Position numbers and translations under genes: made by a program. Positions 9,029 to 18,849 of a stretch of 64,000 nt of DNA are shown here, one piece after another. Every line of letters begins with the position of its first letter. Position 1 is the stretch's first letter. The notes under the pieces were generated by a model. It saw nothing but the letters and a program-made list of their open reading frames with translations. It did not search any database and was not told where the DNA came from. The stretch is from Burkholderia latens. Its GTDB lineage: Bacteria > Pseudomonadota > Gammaproteobacteria > Burkholderiales > Burkholderiaceae. The stretch spans positions 41,658-105,657 of the forward strand of contig NZ_CABVPL010000020.1 in assembly GCF_902499045.1 (NCBI RefSeq). Reading direction: 5' to 3'.

Positions 9029-10493
9029 CGTGATGGATTCCAGTCGTCGTGAGAGAGTCGCCGATCGCGTCGGCGTCGCGCCATTCGTCGCCTTGCAGCT
9101 CCGCATTCGAGAATGCGACGAGCGCGTCGTAGTGGCGATCGCGATCGGCGTCGAACAGCCGGCTCGCGATGCCGCGCGCGAGCCGTTCGGCGCCCGCGCT
9201 GATCGCGGGGATGTCGCCCGACAGCTTGCCGTGGCTGAGGCTCGCCGCGTGGTTGAAGCAGTGGATGCGCGTGATCGCCGGGCACGCGCCGGGTTCGCGC
9301 TCCTGGAACGCGAACGCGGGGCCGAGATCGGGCGACTCGGCAAGTTCGTCGAGCGCGGTGTGCGGTTCCGGCCGATAGCGGTCCTTCCAGCGCCGCACGT
9401 GCGGCCCGAACGACGCGAATTCCGCGCGGGTCGTCCAGTCCGAATGAAAGCCCGTCGCGAAGATCAGGAAGTCGACCGTGTAGCGGCCGCGCGGCGTGAT
9501 GACGTCGAGGCCGTCCGCGTGATCGGCGAGCGTTTCGACCGGGCTGGCTGCGTGGAAATGCGCATGCGCGTGCCGAGACACGCGCAGCACGCTGTCGCGC
9601 GGCGGCGGCGTCTGCGACGTCAGCGCGTAGTGCATGAAGCGCCACTTCGTCGCATCGTCGAGACCGGCGTAGCCGTGCACGAGGCCCGGGCTGCCGATGC
9701 CCGTGAGCTTGTTGATGCGCGGAATGTCCGCGCGACGGAAGAACAGGTCGACGCGTGCGGCGCCCGCTTCGAGCGCGGTGCCGGCATTATCGAATGCCGA
9801 TGCGCCAGCGCCGACCACGCCGACGCGCTTGCCGGCGAGCGCCGCGAAATCGATCGGCTCGGACGAATGGGCCCAGCGCGTGCGCGGCGCGCGTTGCGCG
9901 ACGGGCGGCACGTACGGGCCGCCGAGGCCGTCGCGGCCGGTGGCGAGCACGACGTGCCGCGCGAGCAGGGTCTGCGTTTCGCCATTCGCCTGGACGTCGA
10001 GTGCGAGCAGGCCATCGTCGCGCGGGCGCAGCGCGACGAGCGCGGTGTCGTTGCGCACGTGCAGGCCGAGCACGCGGCGATACCAGCGCAGGTAATCCAT
10101 CCATTGCGCGCGGGGAATCTTGTACAGCGCGTCCCACGCGTCGCAGCCATGTTGCGCTTCGAACCACGCGCGAAACGTCAGCGCGGGCAGGCCGAGCGCG
10201 GGGCCGGTGAGCTGCTTCGGCGAACGCAGCGTCTCCATCCGCGCGAACGTGACCCACGGGCCTTCGTAGCCGGCCGGCGCGCGGTCGATCACGCACTGGT
10301 TGTCGATGCCGAGCAGGCGGAGCTCGGCGGATGCCGCGAGCCCCGCCATCCCGCCGCCGACGATCGCGACGTCGAGCACGCGCGTGCCGTCGACGTCGCG
10401 CGGCGGCACCCACGACGGCGCGGGCAGGTCGAGCCAGCGCAGGTCCTGCGCGAGCCGTGCTTCGAGTGCTTCCAGCGAGGCCGGCGTCGTCAT
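9021..10493 (-). CDS. FAD/NAD(P)-dependent monooxygenase-like flavoprotein
   Basis: A 490-residue two-dinucleotide flavoprotein of the flavin-containing or Baeyer-Villiger monooxygenase-like group. The FAD-binding GGGMAG motif is at about residues 46-51, a second Rossmann motif GVVGAGASAFDNAG lies near residue 240, and the conserved FATGFHSDW segment (ATG motif) lies near residue 370. It probably hydroxylates or oxygenates a small substrate with NADPH and oxygen. The start at 10493 overlaps the upstream lysR by 4 bp, so the regulator and enzymes share one transcript. The substrate is unknown. Confidence 0.85.
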   Translation of the reverse strand: MTTPASLEALEARLAQDLRWLDLPAPSWVPPRDVDGTRVLDVAIVGGGMAGLAASAELRLLGIDNQCVIDRAPAGYEGPWVTFARMETLRSPKQLTGPALGLPALTFRAWFEAQHGCDAWDALYKIPRAQWMDYLRWYRRVLGLHVRNDTALVALRPRDDGLLALDVQANGETQTLLARHVVLATGRDGLGGPYVPPVAQRAPRTRWAHSSEPIDFAALAGKRVGVVGAGASAFDNAGTALEAGAARVDLFFRRADIPRINKLTGIGSPGLVHGYAGLDDATKWRFMHYALTSQTPPPRDSVLRVSRHAHAHFHAASPVETLADHADGLDVITPRGRYTVDFLIFATGFHSDWTTRAEFASFGPHVRRWKDRYRPEPHTALDELAESPDLGPAFAFQEREPGACPAITRIHCFNHAASLSHGKLSGDIPAISAGAERLARGIASRLFDADRDRHYDALVAFSNAELQGDEWRDADAIGDSLTTTGIHHDD

Positions 10494-11503
10494 GCGGTCT
10501 CCTGGCGCGTACGAGCCGTGCGTGTCGGGCGAGCCGCGCGCGACGGGCGATCGCTGCGCAACCGGTCGCCTCGCAACAACGCGTCGTGTACCGATGCGTC
10601 GTGAAAGACGACATCGTCGAGCAGCGTGCGCGTCGTCCGGTGCAGTGCGTCGAGCAGCGCATCGACAGCGGCCGTGCGCGTCTTCCCCGCCGGCGTCGCG
10701 ACACCGAACGCGAACGGAATGTCGACGTCGAGCGGCCGCGCGACGACGCCGTCCACCGGCAACGCGACGCCGGTCGCCGGATCGACGATGCCGATCCCGA
10801 TGCCCGCGCGCGCGGCCATCACCGCATTCAGCGACGCATTGGTTTCGACGAACACGCGCGCATCGACGCGTGCGGCGGCGAACGCTGCATCGATCCGCTG
10901 GCGCAGCCGATGCCGGTTCGCGACGGTCACGATGCGGCGCCGTGCGAGATCGCGCAGTGCGATGCGCGGCTTCGATGCGAGCGGATCGTCGGCGGGCAGC
11001 ACCGCGACGCACGGCGTTTGCGCGATCCAGCGCACGTCGAGCCCCGCATGCGCGATCGGCAGCGTGACGACCCCGATGTCGGCCGTGCCGGCGAGCACTT
11101 CGTGCACGACGTGTTCGGCCGATTCGCTGCGCAGCTGGTAGTGCGGCGCATGTGCATCGTCGGAGAGCGCGGCGAGCGCGGCCGGCACCAGCGTGGCCGC
11201 GAGCGACGGCGTCGCCGCGATGCGTACGGGTTCGGCCGCTTCCGCGCCGAGTGCGCGCGCCCGCGCTTCGATCGCGCGCAGGCCGACGAGCGAGCGCTCG
11301 ACTTCCTCGTAGAGCAGGAATGCACGGCGGGTCGGCGTGACGCGCGGGCCGTGCCGGTCGAACAGCGCGTACCCGAGATCGGCTTCGAGTTCCTGGATCT
11401 GCCGCGTGACGGCCGGCTGCGAGCGGCCGAGCAGCTCGCCCGCGCCTGTCACGCTGCCGGCCGACATGACCGCGGAAAAGGCTTCGAGTTGATGCAACTC
11501 CAT
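10490..11503 (-). CDS. LysR-family regulator heading the flavoprotein operon
   Basis: A 337-residue LysR regulator with an N-terminal HTH (MELHQLEAFSAVMSAGSVTGAGELLGRSQPAV region) and a substrate-binding domain. The C-terminal 40 residues beyond the usual domain are Arg/Thr-rich and may be disordered. Unusually, it is the first gene of the operon it presumably controls and is co-oriented and overlapping with it, not divergent. That arrangement implies autoregulated feed-forward control of the three downstream genes. The inducer is unknown. Confidence 0.88.
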   Translation of the reverse strand: MELHQLEAFSAVMSAGSVTGAGELLGRSQPAVTRQIQELEADLGYALFDRHGPRVTPTRRAFLLYEEVERSLVGLRAIEARARALGAEAAEPVRIAATPSLAATLVPAALAALSDDAHAPHYQLRSESAEHVVHEVLAGTADIGVVTLPIAHAGLDVRWIAQTPCVAVLPADDPLASKPRIALRDLARRRIVTVANRHRLRQRIDAAFAAARVDARVFVETNASLNAVMAARAGIGIGIVDPATGVALPVDGVVARPLDVDIPFAFGVATPAGKTRTAAVDALLDALHRTTRTLLDDVVFHDASVHDALLRGDRLRSDRPSRAARPTRTARTRQETA

Positions 11504-11857
11504 GACGCGTTCCGATGATGCGATTTGCGCATTGTAGGAGCCGGATCATGCGTGATTCATATAATGATTTTTGCTATCGACAGCGCGAAAAGTGCGAAGC
11601 GCATGCGCGGGAAACGACACGGAGAGGCGCATGCGTGCATCGGCCACACGCGGCGGCGCGCGCCAAACACCAATCGAATCAATACGCTGCGGCGTATGTC
11701 CGAGCGTCGCGCACGGTGTGATATGCGGGACACCGAAGCAAGCGCGTTGCGCTTCGCGCCGCGCGCGATATCGATATGCGCAAAACTTCGTTGGAACGCC
11801 CGGAGCCGGATGGTTACATGCCCTCACTCTTTTCGATCCATGGATGTCGGGGGACGC
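11504..11857. promoter_or_regulatory. 354-bp divergent promoter region
   Basis: This gap lies between the lysR operon (minus) and the ABC importer operon (plus). A TATAAT hexamer is present on the plus strand at 11560-11565 within an AT-rich stretch, but no good -35 box lies at the usual distance. Open frames here are arginine-rich shadows. GGGGGA upstream of 11858 serves as the ribosome-binding site of the importer binding protein. Confidence 0.4.
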
Positions 11858-13051
11858 ATGAAGGTTTCAGGGAACGGCGCGCGCGGTGCATGGCGGCGCA
11901 TGGCGGGCACGGTCGCGGCGCTGGCCGCCGCATGGGGTTTGTCGACGGGCGGCGCGCTCGCGGCGGGCGTATCGGGCGAACCGGTGGTGATCGGCGTGAG
12001 CGGGCCGCTCACCGGGCAGGACGCGCAATACGGCGAGCAATGGAAGCGCGGCTTCGATCTCGCGCTCGACGAGATCAACGGCAGCGGCGGCATTCATGGC
12101 CGCCCGCTCGCGATCGACTTCCAGGACAGCCGCAGCGATCCGCGCCAGGCGGTGGCGATCGCGCAGAAGTTCGTGGCCGACCCGCGTATCGCGATCGAGC
12201 TCGGCGACTTCTCCAGCGCGACGTCGATGGCCGCGTCGCCGATCTACCAGCGCGGGCAACTGGTTCAGTTCGGCTTCACGAACTCGCACCCGGATTTCAC
12301 GAAGGGCGGCGATTATCTGTGGAGCACCGCGCTCAGCCAGGCCGAGGAGCAGCCGCTGCTGGCGCGCTATGCGGTGAAGGAGCTCGGCTTCAAGCGGATC
12401 GCGGTGCTGTACCTGAACACCGACTGGGGCCGCACCAGCAAGGACATTTTCGCGAAGGCGGTGACGGGGCTCGGCGCGCAGGTCGTCGCGGCCGAAGGCT
12501 ATCAGCCGACGGAGAAGGACTTCCGTTCGACGCTCGTGCGGATCGGTGAAGCGAAGCCCGATTCGATCGTGCTGATCTCGTACTACGCGGACGGCGCGCA
12601 GATCGTGCGGCAGGCACGCACGTCGGGGCTCACGCTGCCGATCGCGGCGGTCGGCTCCGTGTATTCGCCGAAGTTCCTCGAACTGGGCGGCACGGCCGTG
12701 GACGGCGTCTATACGGAATCGAACTTCTTCCCGGCCGAACCGCGTCCCGAAGTGCAGGCATTCGTGCAGCGCTATCGCGCGAAATTCCATGCCGATCCCG
12801 ATTCGTTCGTCGCACGTGCGTACGACGCGCTGATCCTGTCGGCCGAGGTGCTGCGCCGCTACGGCACCACGCGGCAAGCCGCGCACGACGGTTTCGCGAA
12901 AGTGACCGACGTGCCGAGCGTGATCTTCGGCAAGGTGCGCTTCGATCCGCAGACGCGCCGCGTCGCCGGCGCGCGCACCGTGTATCTCGTCGTGAAGCAG
13001 GGGCAGTGGGCGCTGTGGGACGGCGCGAAGCCGCAGCTCGCGGCGCGCTGA
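11858..13051 (+). CDS. Branched-chain amino acid-type ABC transporter substrate-binding protein
   Basis: A 397-residue periplasmic binding protein of the LivJ / Leu-Ile-Val family. The start at 11858 gives a signal peptide ([25 protein letters not shown]) with cleavage expected near residue 36, followed by [32 protein letters not shown]. Length is typical of the family. Genes for the permease and both ATPases follow directly, forming a complete importer. Relatives bind branched-chain amino acids, amides or aromatic acids, so the ligand is uncertain. A start at 11840 is also in frame but has a poorer ribosome-binding site. Confidence 0.9.
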   Translation: MKVSGNGARGAWRRMAGTVAALAAAWGLSTGGALAAGVSGEPVVIGVSGPLTGQDAQYGEQWKRGFDLALDEINGSGGIHGRPLAIDFQDSRSDPRQAVAIAQKFVADPRIAIELGDFSSATSMAASPIYQRGQLVQFGFTNSHPDFTKGGDYLWSTALSQAEEQPLLARYAVKELGFKRIAVLYLNTDWGRTSKDIFAKAVTGLGAQVVAAEGYQPTEKDFRSTLVRIGEAKPDSIVLISYYADGAQIVRQARTSGLTLPIAAVGSVYSPKFLELGGTAVDGVYTESNFFPAEPRPEVQAFVQRYRAKFHADPDSFVARAYDALILSAEVLRRYGTTRQAAHDGFAKVTDVPSVIFGKVRFDPQTRRVAGARTVYLVVKQGQWALWDGAKPQLAAR

Positions 13052-13067
13052 AAACCATGGACGCATC

Positions 13068-14882
13068 GTGATGGCTTCCTGGCTCGACTACACGCTCAAC
13101 GGCCTCATCGTCGGCAACATCTACGCGCTGCTCGCGGTCGGGCTCGCGCTGATCTTCGGCGTGTCGCACCTGATCAACTTCGCGCACGGCTCGGTGTACA
13201 TGGTCGGTGCGTTCATCGGCTGGCTGTGCCTGATGCGTTTCGGGCTGCCGCTGCCGATCGCGCTCGCGGCGGTCGTCGTCGGGTGCGGCGCGCTCGGCAT
13301 CGCGATCGAACGTATCGGGCTGCGGCCGTTGCGCCATGCCGCGCGCATCGCGCCGCTGCTCGCGACGATCGGCATCAGCTTCATCCTCGATCAGCTCGCG
13401 CAGCTCGCATTCGGCGCCGACCCGCGCGCGGTGCCGACGCCGCTGCCCGACTGGCACCTGCGGATCGCCGGCGCGACGCTCGGTTCGCTCGACCTGCTGA
13501 TCGCCGGGATCGGCATCGCCGCGGCCGCGCTGCTGTACGGCTTCCTGCGCTTTACGCGGCTCGGCTGGGCCGTACGCGCGACCGCGCAGGATCGCGATGC
13601 GGCGCTGCAGATGGGCGTCGACGTCGATCGCGTGAACCAGACCGTGTTCGCGATCGCGTGCGCGCTCGGCGGCGTGAGCGGGCTGCTGGTCGGCATGTAC
13701 TACAACAGCATCGATCCGGCGATGGGTTTCCAGGCGACGCTGAAGGGCGTCGTCGCGCTGCTGATCGGCGGGCTCGGCAACGTGCCGGGCGCGATCGCGG
13801 GCAGCCTGCTGCTGGGGCTCGTCGAAAGCTACGGCGTCGCGCTGTTCGGCACGAGCTATCGCGACCTGTTCGCGTTCGGTCTGCTGATCGTGTTCCTCGT
13901 GTGGCGGCCGAACGGCCTGTTCAGCGCGAAGCGCGCGCTGCCGCCGGAGCCGATGACGGGCACGTTCCTCGCGGCCGCGAAGGCCGTGCGCGTGCCGCGC
14001 CCGATGCTCGCGGCGCTGATCGTGCTGGCGGCCGTGCTGCCGTGGCTCGGCGCGTCGCCGTACGTGCTGCAGACGCTGACCAACGCGTGGCTGTACGGGT
14101 TGCTCGCGCTGAGCCTCACGCTCGTCGCGGGCACGGTCGGGCAGATCTCGCTCGGCCATGCGGCGCTGCTCGTGATCGGCGCGTATGCGTCGGCGCTGCT
14201 GTCGTCGGATCTCGGCTGGTCGCCGGCCGTGACGATTCCGTGCGCGGGCGTCATCACCGCGGTCCTCGGCACGCTGCTCGTGTACCCGGCGTTCCGGCTG
14301 CGCGGGCACTATGTGTCGATCGCGACGCTCGGGATCGGCGAAGTGGTGAGCCTCGTGATCCTGAACTGGGACGGCCTCACGCGCGGCCCGCTCGGCATCA
14401 CAGGCATCGTGCCGCTGCCGTGGGCGACGAGCGCACGCGCCGCGTACTGGTTCACGCTCGCGGTGCTCGTCGCGTTCGCGCTCGTGCAGCTGCGGCTGTT
14501 GCGCTCGCATCTCGGCCGCACGTTTCGCGCGGTGCGCGAGGACGACGTCGCCGCGCGCGCGCACGGCATCGCGCCGAACCGCTACAAGGCGATCGCGTTC
14601 GCGGTCGGCGGTGTCGCAGCCGGCGTGAGCGGCGGCATCGCCGCGCATCTGTACAGCTACATCAATCACCAGACCTTCGATTCGCAGGTGTCGATCCTCG
14701 CGCTGACGATGGTGATCCTCGGCGGCCTCGGCAACGTGCTCGGCGGTGTCGTCGGCGCGATCGCGCTGATCGGGCTGCCGGAGCTGTTCCGCTGGGCGGC
14801 CGACTACCGGATGCTGATCTACGGTCTCGTGCTGCTGCTGCTCGTCCGGTTCCGGCCGCAGGGCCTGCTCGGTACGGTGTGA
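13068..14882 (+). CDS. Fused LivH-LivM-type ABC permease
   Basis: A 604-residue inner-membrane protein made of two permease halves normally encoded separately. Residues 1 to about 290 resemble LivH ([47 protein letters not shown]). Residues from about 310 resemble LivM ([42 protein letters not shown]). Many hydrophobic spans are visible in both. Translation may start at GTG 13068 or ATG 13071. It lies 16 bp after the binding protein gene and before the ATPase genes. The fusion gives a single-chain translocation pore. Confidence 0.9.
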   Translation: MMASWLDYTLNGLIVGNIYALLAVGLALIFGVSHLINFAHGSVYMVGAFIGWLCLMRFGLPLPIALAAVVVGCGALGIAIERIGLRPLRHAARIAPLLATIGISFILDQLAQLAFGADPRAVPTPLPDWHLRIAGATLGSLDLLIAGIGIAAAALLYGFLRFTRLGWAVRATAQDRDAALQMGVDVDRVNQTVFAIACALGGVSGLLVGMYYNSIDPAMGFQATLKGVVALLIGGLGNVPGAIAGSLLLGLVESYGVALFGTSYRDLFAFGLLIVFLVWRPNGLFSAKRALPPEPMTGTFLAAAKAVRVPRPMLAALIVLAAVLPWLGASPYVLQTLTNAWLYGLLALSLTLVAGTVGQISLGHAALLVIGAYASALLSSDLGWSPAVTIPCAGVITAVLGTLLVYPAFRLRGHYVSIATLGIGEVVSLVILNWDGLTRGPLGITGIVPLPWATSARAAYWFTLAVLVAFALVQLRLLRSHLGRTFRAVREDDVAARAHGIAPNRYKAIAFAVGGVAAGVSGGIAAHLYSYINHQTFDSQVSILALTMVILGGLGNVLGGVVGAIALIGLPELFRWAADYRMLIYGLVLLLLVRFRPQGLLGTV

Positions 14883-14893
14883 GGAGGAATGAG

Positions 14894-15751
14894 ATGACCG
14901 CTGTTCGACCCCTGCTCGACGTGCAGGGCCTGACGCGCCGCTTCGACGGCGTGACCGCGCTCGACGGCGCGAGCCTGACGCTCGCCGACGGCGAGCTGCT
15001 GAGCGTGATCGGCCCGAACGGCGCGGGCAAGTCGACGCTGTTCAACCTGATCGCGGGCGCTGACCGGCCCGATGCCGGCCGCGTGACATTCGACGGCCGC
15101 GACATCACCGGAACGGCGCCGGAACGGCTCGCGGCGCTGGGCATCGCGCGCACGTTCCAGCACGGCCGCGTGTTCGGCAACCTGAGCGTGCTCGACAACG
15201 TGCTGCTCGGCGCGCATGCGCGCTTGCGCGCGGCGCGGCCTGGCTGGCCGGCGCTCGGCGCGGCGGCCGAAGTGCTGCGCGCACTCGTGCGGCCGGCCTC
15301 GGTGCGGCGCGAGGAAGCGGCGCTGCGCGACGAGGCGCGCGACATCATCGCCGGATTCGGCGAACGGCTCACGCCGCGCATCGATCATCCGGCGCACAGC
15401 CTGTCGTACGCGAACCGGCGGCGCGTGGAGATCGGCCGCGCGCTCGCGCTGCATCCGCGCCTGCTGCTGCTCGACGAGCCGACGGCCGGGATGAACGAGA
15501 CCGAGACGGCCGAGATGCTGCAGCTGATCCAGTCACTGAAGGCGCGCGGCCTGACGATCCTGCTGATCGAGCACAAGCTCGAACTCGTGATGCGCGTGTC
15601 CGACCGCGTGATGGTGCTCGACAACGGCGTGAAGATCGCCGAAGGCGCACCGCGTGACGTGCGGCACGATCCGCGCGTGATCGAGGCCTATCTCGGCCGC
15701 CGCCATGCGGGCGGCGCGGCTACCGAGCGCACCGTGCAGGCGGCCGCATGA
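14894..15751 (+). CDS. Branched-chain-type ABC transporter ATPase, LivG-like
   Basis: A 285-residue ABC ATPase. Walker A is GPNGAGKST (residues 40-48), Walker B is LLLLDEPTAGM and the H-loop region is LLIEHKLELVM. The signature region reads LSYANRRRVEIGRAL, the degenerate form usual in LivG proteins. The start at 14894 follows GAGGAGG with proper spacing, so the longer open frame upstream, which is antisense-like and arginine-rich, is rejected. It ends with a 4-bp overlap with the LivF-like gene. It powers import through the fused permease. Confidence 0.92.
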   Translation: MTAVRPLLDVQGLTRRFDGVTALDGASLTLADGELLSVIGPNGAGKSTLFNLIAGADRPDAGRVTFDGRDITGTAPERLAALGIARTFQHGRVFGNLSVLDNVLLGAHARLRAARPGWPALGAAAEVLRALVRPASVRREEAALRDEARDIIAGFGERLTPRIDHPAHSLSYANRRRVEIGRALALHPRLLLLDEPTAGMNETETAEMLQLIQSLKARGLTILLIEHKLELVMRVSDRVMVLDNGVKIAEGAPRDVRHDPRVIEAYLGRRHAGGAATERTVQAAA

Positions 15752-16512
15752 GCGCACTTTCTTCGGAACCCGATACGACCATGACCGACGCGCTGCTGAA
15801 ACTCGAACACCTCGATACGTTTTACGGACCGGTGCAGGTGCATTTCGACGTGAGCTTCGAAGTCGGCCGCGGGCAGATCGTCAGCCTCCTCGGCGGCAAT
15901 GCGAGCGGCAAGTCGACGACGATGAAGCTGATTCTCGGGCTGATGCGGCCGCGCCGCGGTGTCGTGCGCTTCGACGGCGACGACGTGACCGCGCTCGCGA
16001 CGCCGCAGCGCGTGCGGCGCGGGATCGCGGCCGTGCCGGAGGCGCGGCGGCTGTTCGGCGACATGAGCGTGCGCGAGAACCTGCTGATGGGCGCGTACAC
16101 GCGCGGCGATCGTGCGGCGGTGGCCGACGACTACGAACGCGTGCTCGACCTGTTTCCGCGTGTGCGCGAACGGCTCGCGCAGCGCGCGGGCACGCTGTCC
16201 GGCGGGGAGCAGCAGATGCTTGCGATGGCGCGTGCACTGATGGCGCGGCCGAAACTGATCTGCATGGACGAGCCGACGATGGGGCTGTCGCCGCTCTACG
16301 TCGACAAGGTGCTGGAGCTGATCGATGCGATCAACCAGCAGGGCGTGACGGTGTTCATGGTCGAGCAGAACGCGAGCCTCGCGCTGGAGATCGCGCACTA
16401 TGGTTACGTGCTGCAGACGGGGCGGGTCGTGCTCGAAGGGCCGGCGAAGGTGCTGCTCGACGACGAGCGGGTGCGCGATGCTTATCTCGGTGGGGAGGCG
16501 GTGGCAGTGTAA
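15748..16512 (+). CDS. Branched-chain-type ABC transporter ATPase, LivF-like
   Basis: A 254-residue ABC ATPase completing the importer. Walker A is GGNASGKST (about 49-57), the signature is LSGGEQQMLAMARAL and Walker B is LICMDEPTMGLSP. VEQNASLALEIAH carries the LivF-type replacement of the H-loop. Length fits LivF once the short N-terminal lead is allowed for; an alternative start at 15781 (MTDALLKLEHL) also fits. The ATG at 15748 overlaps the livG-like stop, favouring coupling. It pairs with the LivG-like subunit. Confidence 0.92.
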   Translation: MSALSSEPDTTMTDALLKLEHLDTFYGPVQVHFDVSFEVGRGQIVSLLGGNASGKSTTMKLILGLMRPRRGVVRFDGDDVTALATPQRVRRGIAAVPEARRLFGDMSVRENLLMGAYTRGDRAAVADDYERVLDLFPRVRERLAQRAGTLSGGEQQMLAMARALMARPKLICMDEPTMGLSPLYVDKVLELIDAINQQGVTVFMVEQNASLALEIAHYGYVLQTGRVVLEGPAKVLLDDERVRDAYLGGEAVAV

Positions 16513-16533
16513 GTGCCGATACGCGGAGCAGAA

Positions 16534-17955
16534 TCATGCTTCGTTTGTGTGCCTCGTCGTCCCCCGCGGAAACGTCAATACCACCGCAAACCCGCCCGCG
16601 TCCGGAAACGCGAACCCGACGCGCCCGCCGTGCGCCTTCATCACTTCCTGCACGATCGCGAGCCCGAGCCCCGACCCGGTGCGGCGCTCGCTGCCGTCCG
16701 GCGCGATCCGCACGAACGGCTGCAATGCCGCGTCCCAATGCTCGCGCGGAATGCCGGGACCGTTGTCGGTAACGGTCAGCGTGACCGCACCATCAACGTT
16801 GCCCGAAGTCGCGACCGACACGACGATGTCGTCCGCGTGCCCATGCAGCAGCGCGTTGTGCAGCACGTTCGACAACGCTTCCTGCAAGCTGATCGCATCG
16901 CCGTCGATCCATGCCTGCGGCGCATCGCTGGCGAACGCGACCGCCACGTCGCGCTCGCCAGCGAGCGGAATCGTGCGGCCCAGCACCTCTTTCGCGAGCG
17001 CGACGAGTTCGACGGGTTGCAGCGGCACGGCCTCGGTTCGATGAATCACCATCGCATGATTGAGCAACTGCCCCGTGAGACGCCCGACGTCCGAGCACGT
17101 CGCGCGCAACGCATCGAGCCGCGCCGCATGACGGGCCGGATCGGCTTCCCCGTCGAGCAATTCGATTTGCGCATCGAGTCGCGCGAGCGGCGTGCGCATC
17201 TGGTGCGCGGCATCGGCGATGAAGCGCTGCATCGCGTTGATCCGCTCGGCGAGCCGGCGTATCAGCCCGTTGATCGACCCGATGATCGCGTCGATCTCGC
17301 TCGGCGTATCGACGGCCACCGGCCGCAGGTCGGCCGGATCGCGCGCGGCGATGATCGCGCCGATCTGCGCGAGCGGGCGCAGCCCGCGCCGGATCGCGAG
17401 CCCGCTCGCACCGATCGCGAGCACGCTCATCAGCAGGATCAGCGTCCATACCTTGATGCTCATGTCGTTCGTCAGCTGCTGCCGCGCGTTGGTTGTCTGC
17501 GCAACCGTCACGAGCGCCCAGCCCGGCGTGCTTTCCTCGGGCATGTAGCGCGCGATGGTGGCAGTGCGGATCCGGTGCCCCTGGTAGACGGCATTCGCGA
17601 ATGCCGGCCCCTGCTTCGCGGCGGCGAGCGTCGCGGGGGTCCCGAGATCGTTGTAGCCGGCGACGACGACACCGCGCGAATCGACGACCTTGTAATAGAC
17701 GAGGTCGTAGCGCGACAGCGTGGACAGCGCAGCGACCGGCGGATTCAGCGCGAGCACGCCGCCCTGCACGTACAGGTTCTCCGCGACCTGGATCGACGCG
17801 CCGGCGAGCAGCTGGTCGTACGCGCGCTCGGCGGCGACGCCCGCGTAGTAGCGTGCGATCGCGGCGAGCGCGAGCGCGCCGGTCGCGACGACGAGCGCGA
17901 TGAACAGCAGCGTGCGTCCGAACAGCGTCTTCGGGAACCAGTCAATGCGCGGCAA
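16534..17955 (-). CDS. TctE-like sensor histidine kinase
   Basis: A 473-residue membrane sensor kinase. TM1 spans about residues 13-35, a periplasmic sensory region of about 130 residues resembles the TctE N-terminal domain, and TM2 spans about 170-188. HAMP, the H-box FIADAAHQMRTPLARLD (H251), the N-box ALSNVLHNALLHG, DNGPGIP and GSGLGLAIV follow. It overlaps the upstream response regulator gene by 14 bp. TctDE pairs control carboxylate uptake in relatives. Here the pair lies between the ABC importer and a binding protein/MFS pair, either of which could be the target. Confidence 0.9.
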   Translation of the reverse strand: MPRIDWFPKTLFGRTLLFIALVVATGALALAAIARYYAGVAAERAYDQLLAGASIQVAENLYVQGGVLALNPPVAALSTLSRYDLVYYKVVDSRGVVVAGYNDLGTPATLAAAKQGPAFANAVYQGHRIRTATIARYMPEESTPGWALVTVAQTTNARQQLTNDMSIKVWTLILLMSVLAIGASGLAIRRGLRPLAQIGAIIAARDPADLRPVAVDTPSEIDAIIGSINGLIRRLAERINAMQRFIADAAHQMRTPLARLDAQIELLDGEADPARHAARLDALRATCSDVGRLTGQLLNHAMVIHRTEAVPLQPVELVALAKEVLGRTIPLAGERDVAVAFASDAPQAWIDGDAISLQEALSNVLHNALLHGHADDIVVSVATSGNVDGAVTLTVTDNGPGIPREHWDAALQPFVRIAPDGSERRTGSGLGLAIVQEVMKAHGGRVGFAFPDAGGFAVVLTFPRGTTRHTNEA

Positions 17956-18607
17956 TCTGATACCCCATCCCGCGTGCGGTGCGGATCTCGACCGAGCTGC
18001 CCTGCAGCTTCTTGCGCACGCGCGTCACGTATTGCTCGACCGCGTTCGCGCTCGGCTCGTTGCCGAAGCTGAACAACTGGTTCAGCAGCTCGTCCTTCGA
18101 GAAGATCCGCTGCGGGCGGCTCGCGAGAATTTCGAGGAGCGCGAATTCCTGGCGCGACAACGACAGCGGCTGGCCGTCGAGTTCCGCGAGCCGGCTGCTG
18201 CGGTCGATCACGAGGCCGCCGAGCGTCAGCACGTCGTTCGCGTGGCCGCTGTTGCGGCGCAGCAGCGCCTGCACGCGCGCATCGAGCTCGCGATAATCGA
18301 ACGGCTTCACGAGATAGTCGTCGGCGCCGAGGCCGAGGCCGCTCACGCGATCGTCGATCGCCGAGCGCGCGGTGACGAGCAGCACCGGCGTCGTGCTGCC
18401 CGCTGCGCGCAGGTTGCGCAGCACCGCGAAGCCGTCGAGGCCGGGCAGGTTCGCATCGAGCACGACGAGATCGAAGCGCTCGACGCGCAGCAGGCTGTTC
18501 GCGGTCGAACCGTCGGTTTCGAGGTCGACGGCATGGCCGAGCCGCGCGAGCCGGCTGCGGATCGCCGCGCCGATTTCGGCATCGTCCTCCACGACGAGAA
18601 TGCGCAT
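17942..18607 (-). CDS. TctD-like response regulator (OmpR class)
   Basis: A 221-residue regulator with an N-terminal receiver domain (acidic DD near residues 8-9, phosphoacceptor D51 in LVVLDANLPG, K in the VKPFDY motif) and a C-terminal winged-helix DNA-binding domain (SRQEFALLEILASRPQRIFSKDELLNQLF to VEQYVTRVRKKL). It is the first gene of the two-gene unit with the TctE-like kinase. It is divergent from the plus-strand binding-protein gene at 18843 and could control it from the shared 235-bp region. Confidence 0.92.
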   Translation of the reverse strand: MRILVVEDDAEIGAAIRSRLARLGHAVDLETDGSTANSLLRVERFDLVVLDANLPGLDGFAVLRNLRAAGSTTPVLLVTARSAIDDRVSGLGLGADDYLVKPFDYRELDARVQALLRRNSGHANDVLTLGGLVIDRSSRLAELDGQPLSLSRQEFALLEILASRPQRIFSKDELLNQLFSFGNEPSANAVEQYVTRVRKKLQGSSVEIRTARGMGYQIAAH

Positions 18608-18738
18608 GGTGCCGTTTGAAGGGTGAGGGTTAGGGGTTTTCCCGAGGCCGGGATGTCAGCATTTTCTCAGACTCGCTCGATAACCTGTGTTCAGCCGGAA
18701 CGAGCGACGACGGCATTAATACCAGAGGAGACGACAAC

Positions 18739-18849
18739 ATGCAGCATGTCACGCGCACGACGAACGCGCGGCCGGACCGGCGGCGTAGCGCGATGGCGGC
18801 TGCCGCGCCGGCGCATGCCGCGCGCCGCACGGAGACGCGCGAATGTTGA
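18739..18849 (+). CDS. Possible 36-residue leader ORF upstream of the binding protein
   Basis: ATG 18739 is preceded by a strong GAGGAG ribosome-binding site at suitable distance, stronger than anything directly before the next gene. The reading frame encodes an Arg/Ala-rich 36-residue peptide and its TGA overlaps the ATG of the binding-protein gene (ATGTTGA at 18843-18849). The arrangement suits translational coupling or a leader peptide. The peptide has no recognisable similarity, and it may only reflect a start site whose reading frame has shifted. Confidence 0.35.
   Translation: MQHVTRTTNARPDRRRSAMAAAAPAHAARRTETREC

Noticed and set aside
12630-14669. 679-codon minus-strand frame opposite the fused permease
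   Set aside because: Composition of an antisense shadow (Arg, His, Asp and Ala runs), with no domain features.
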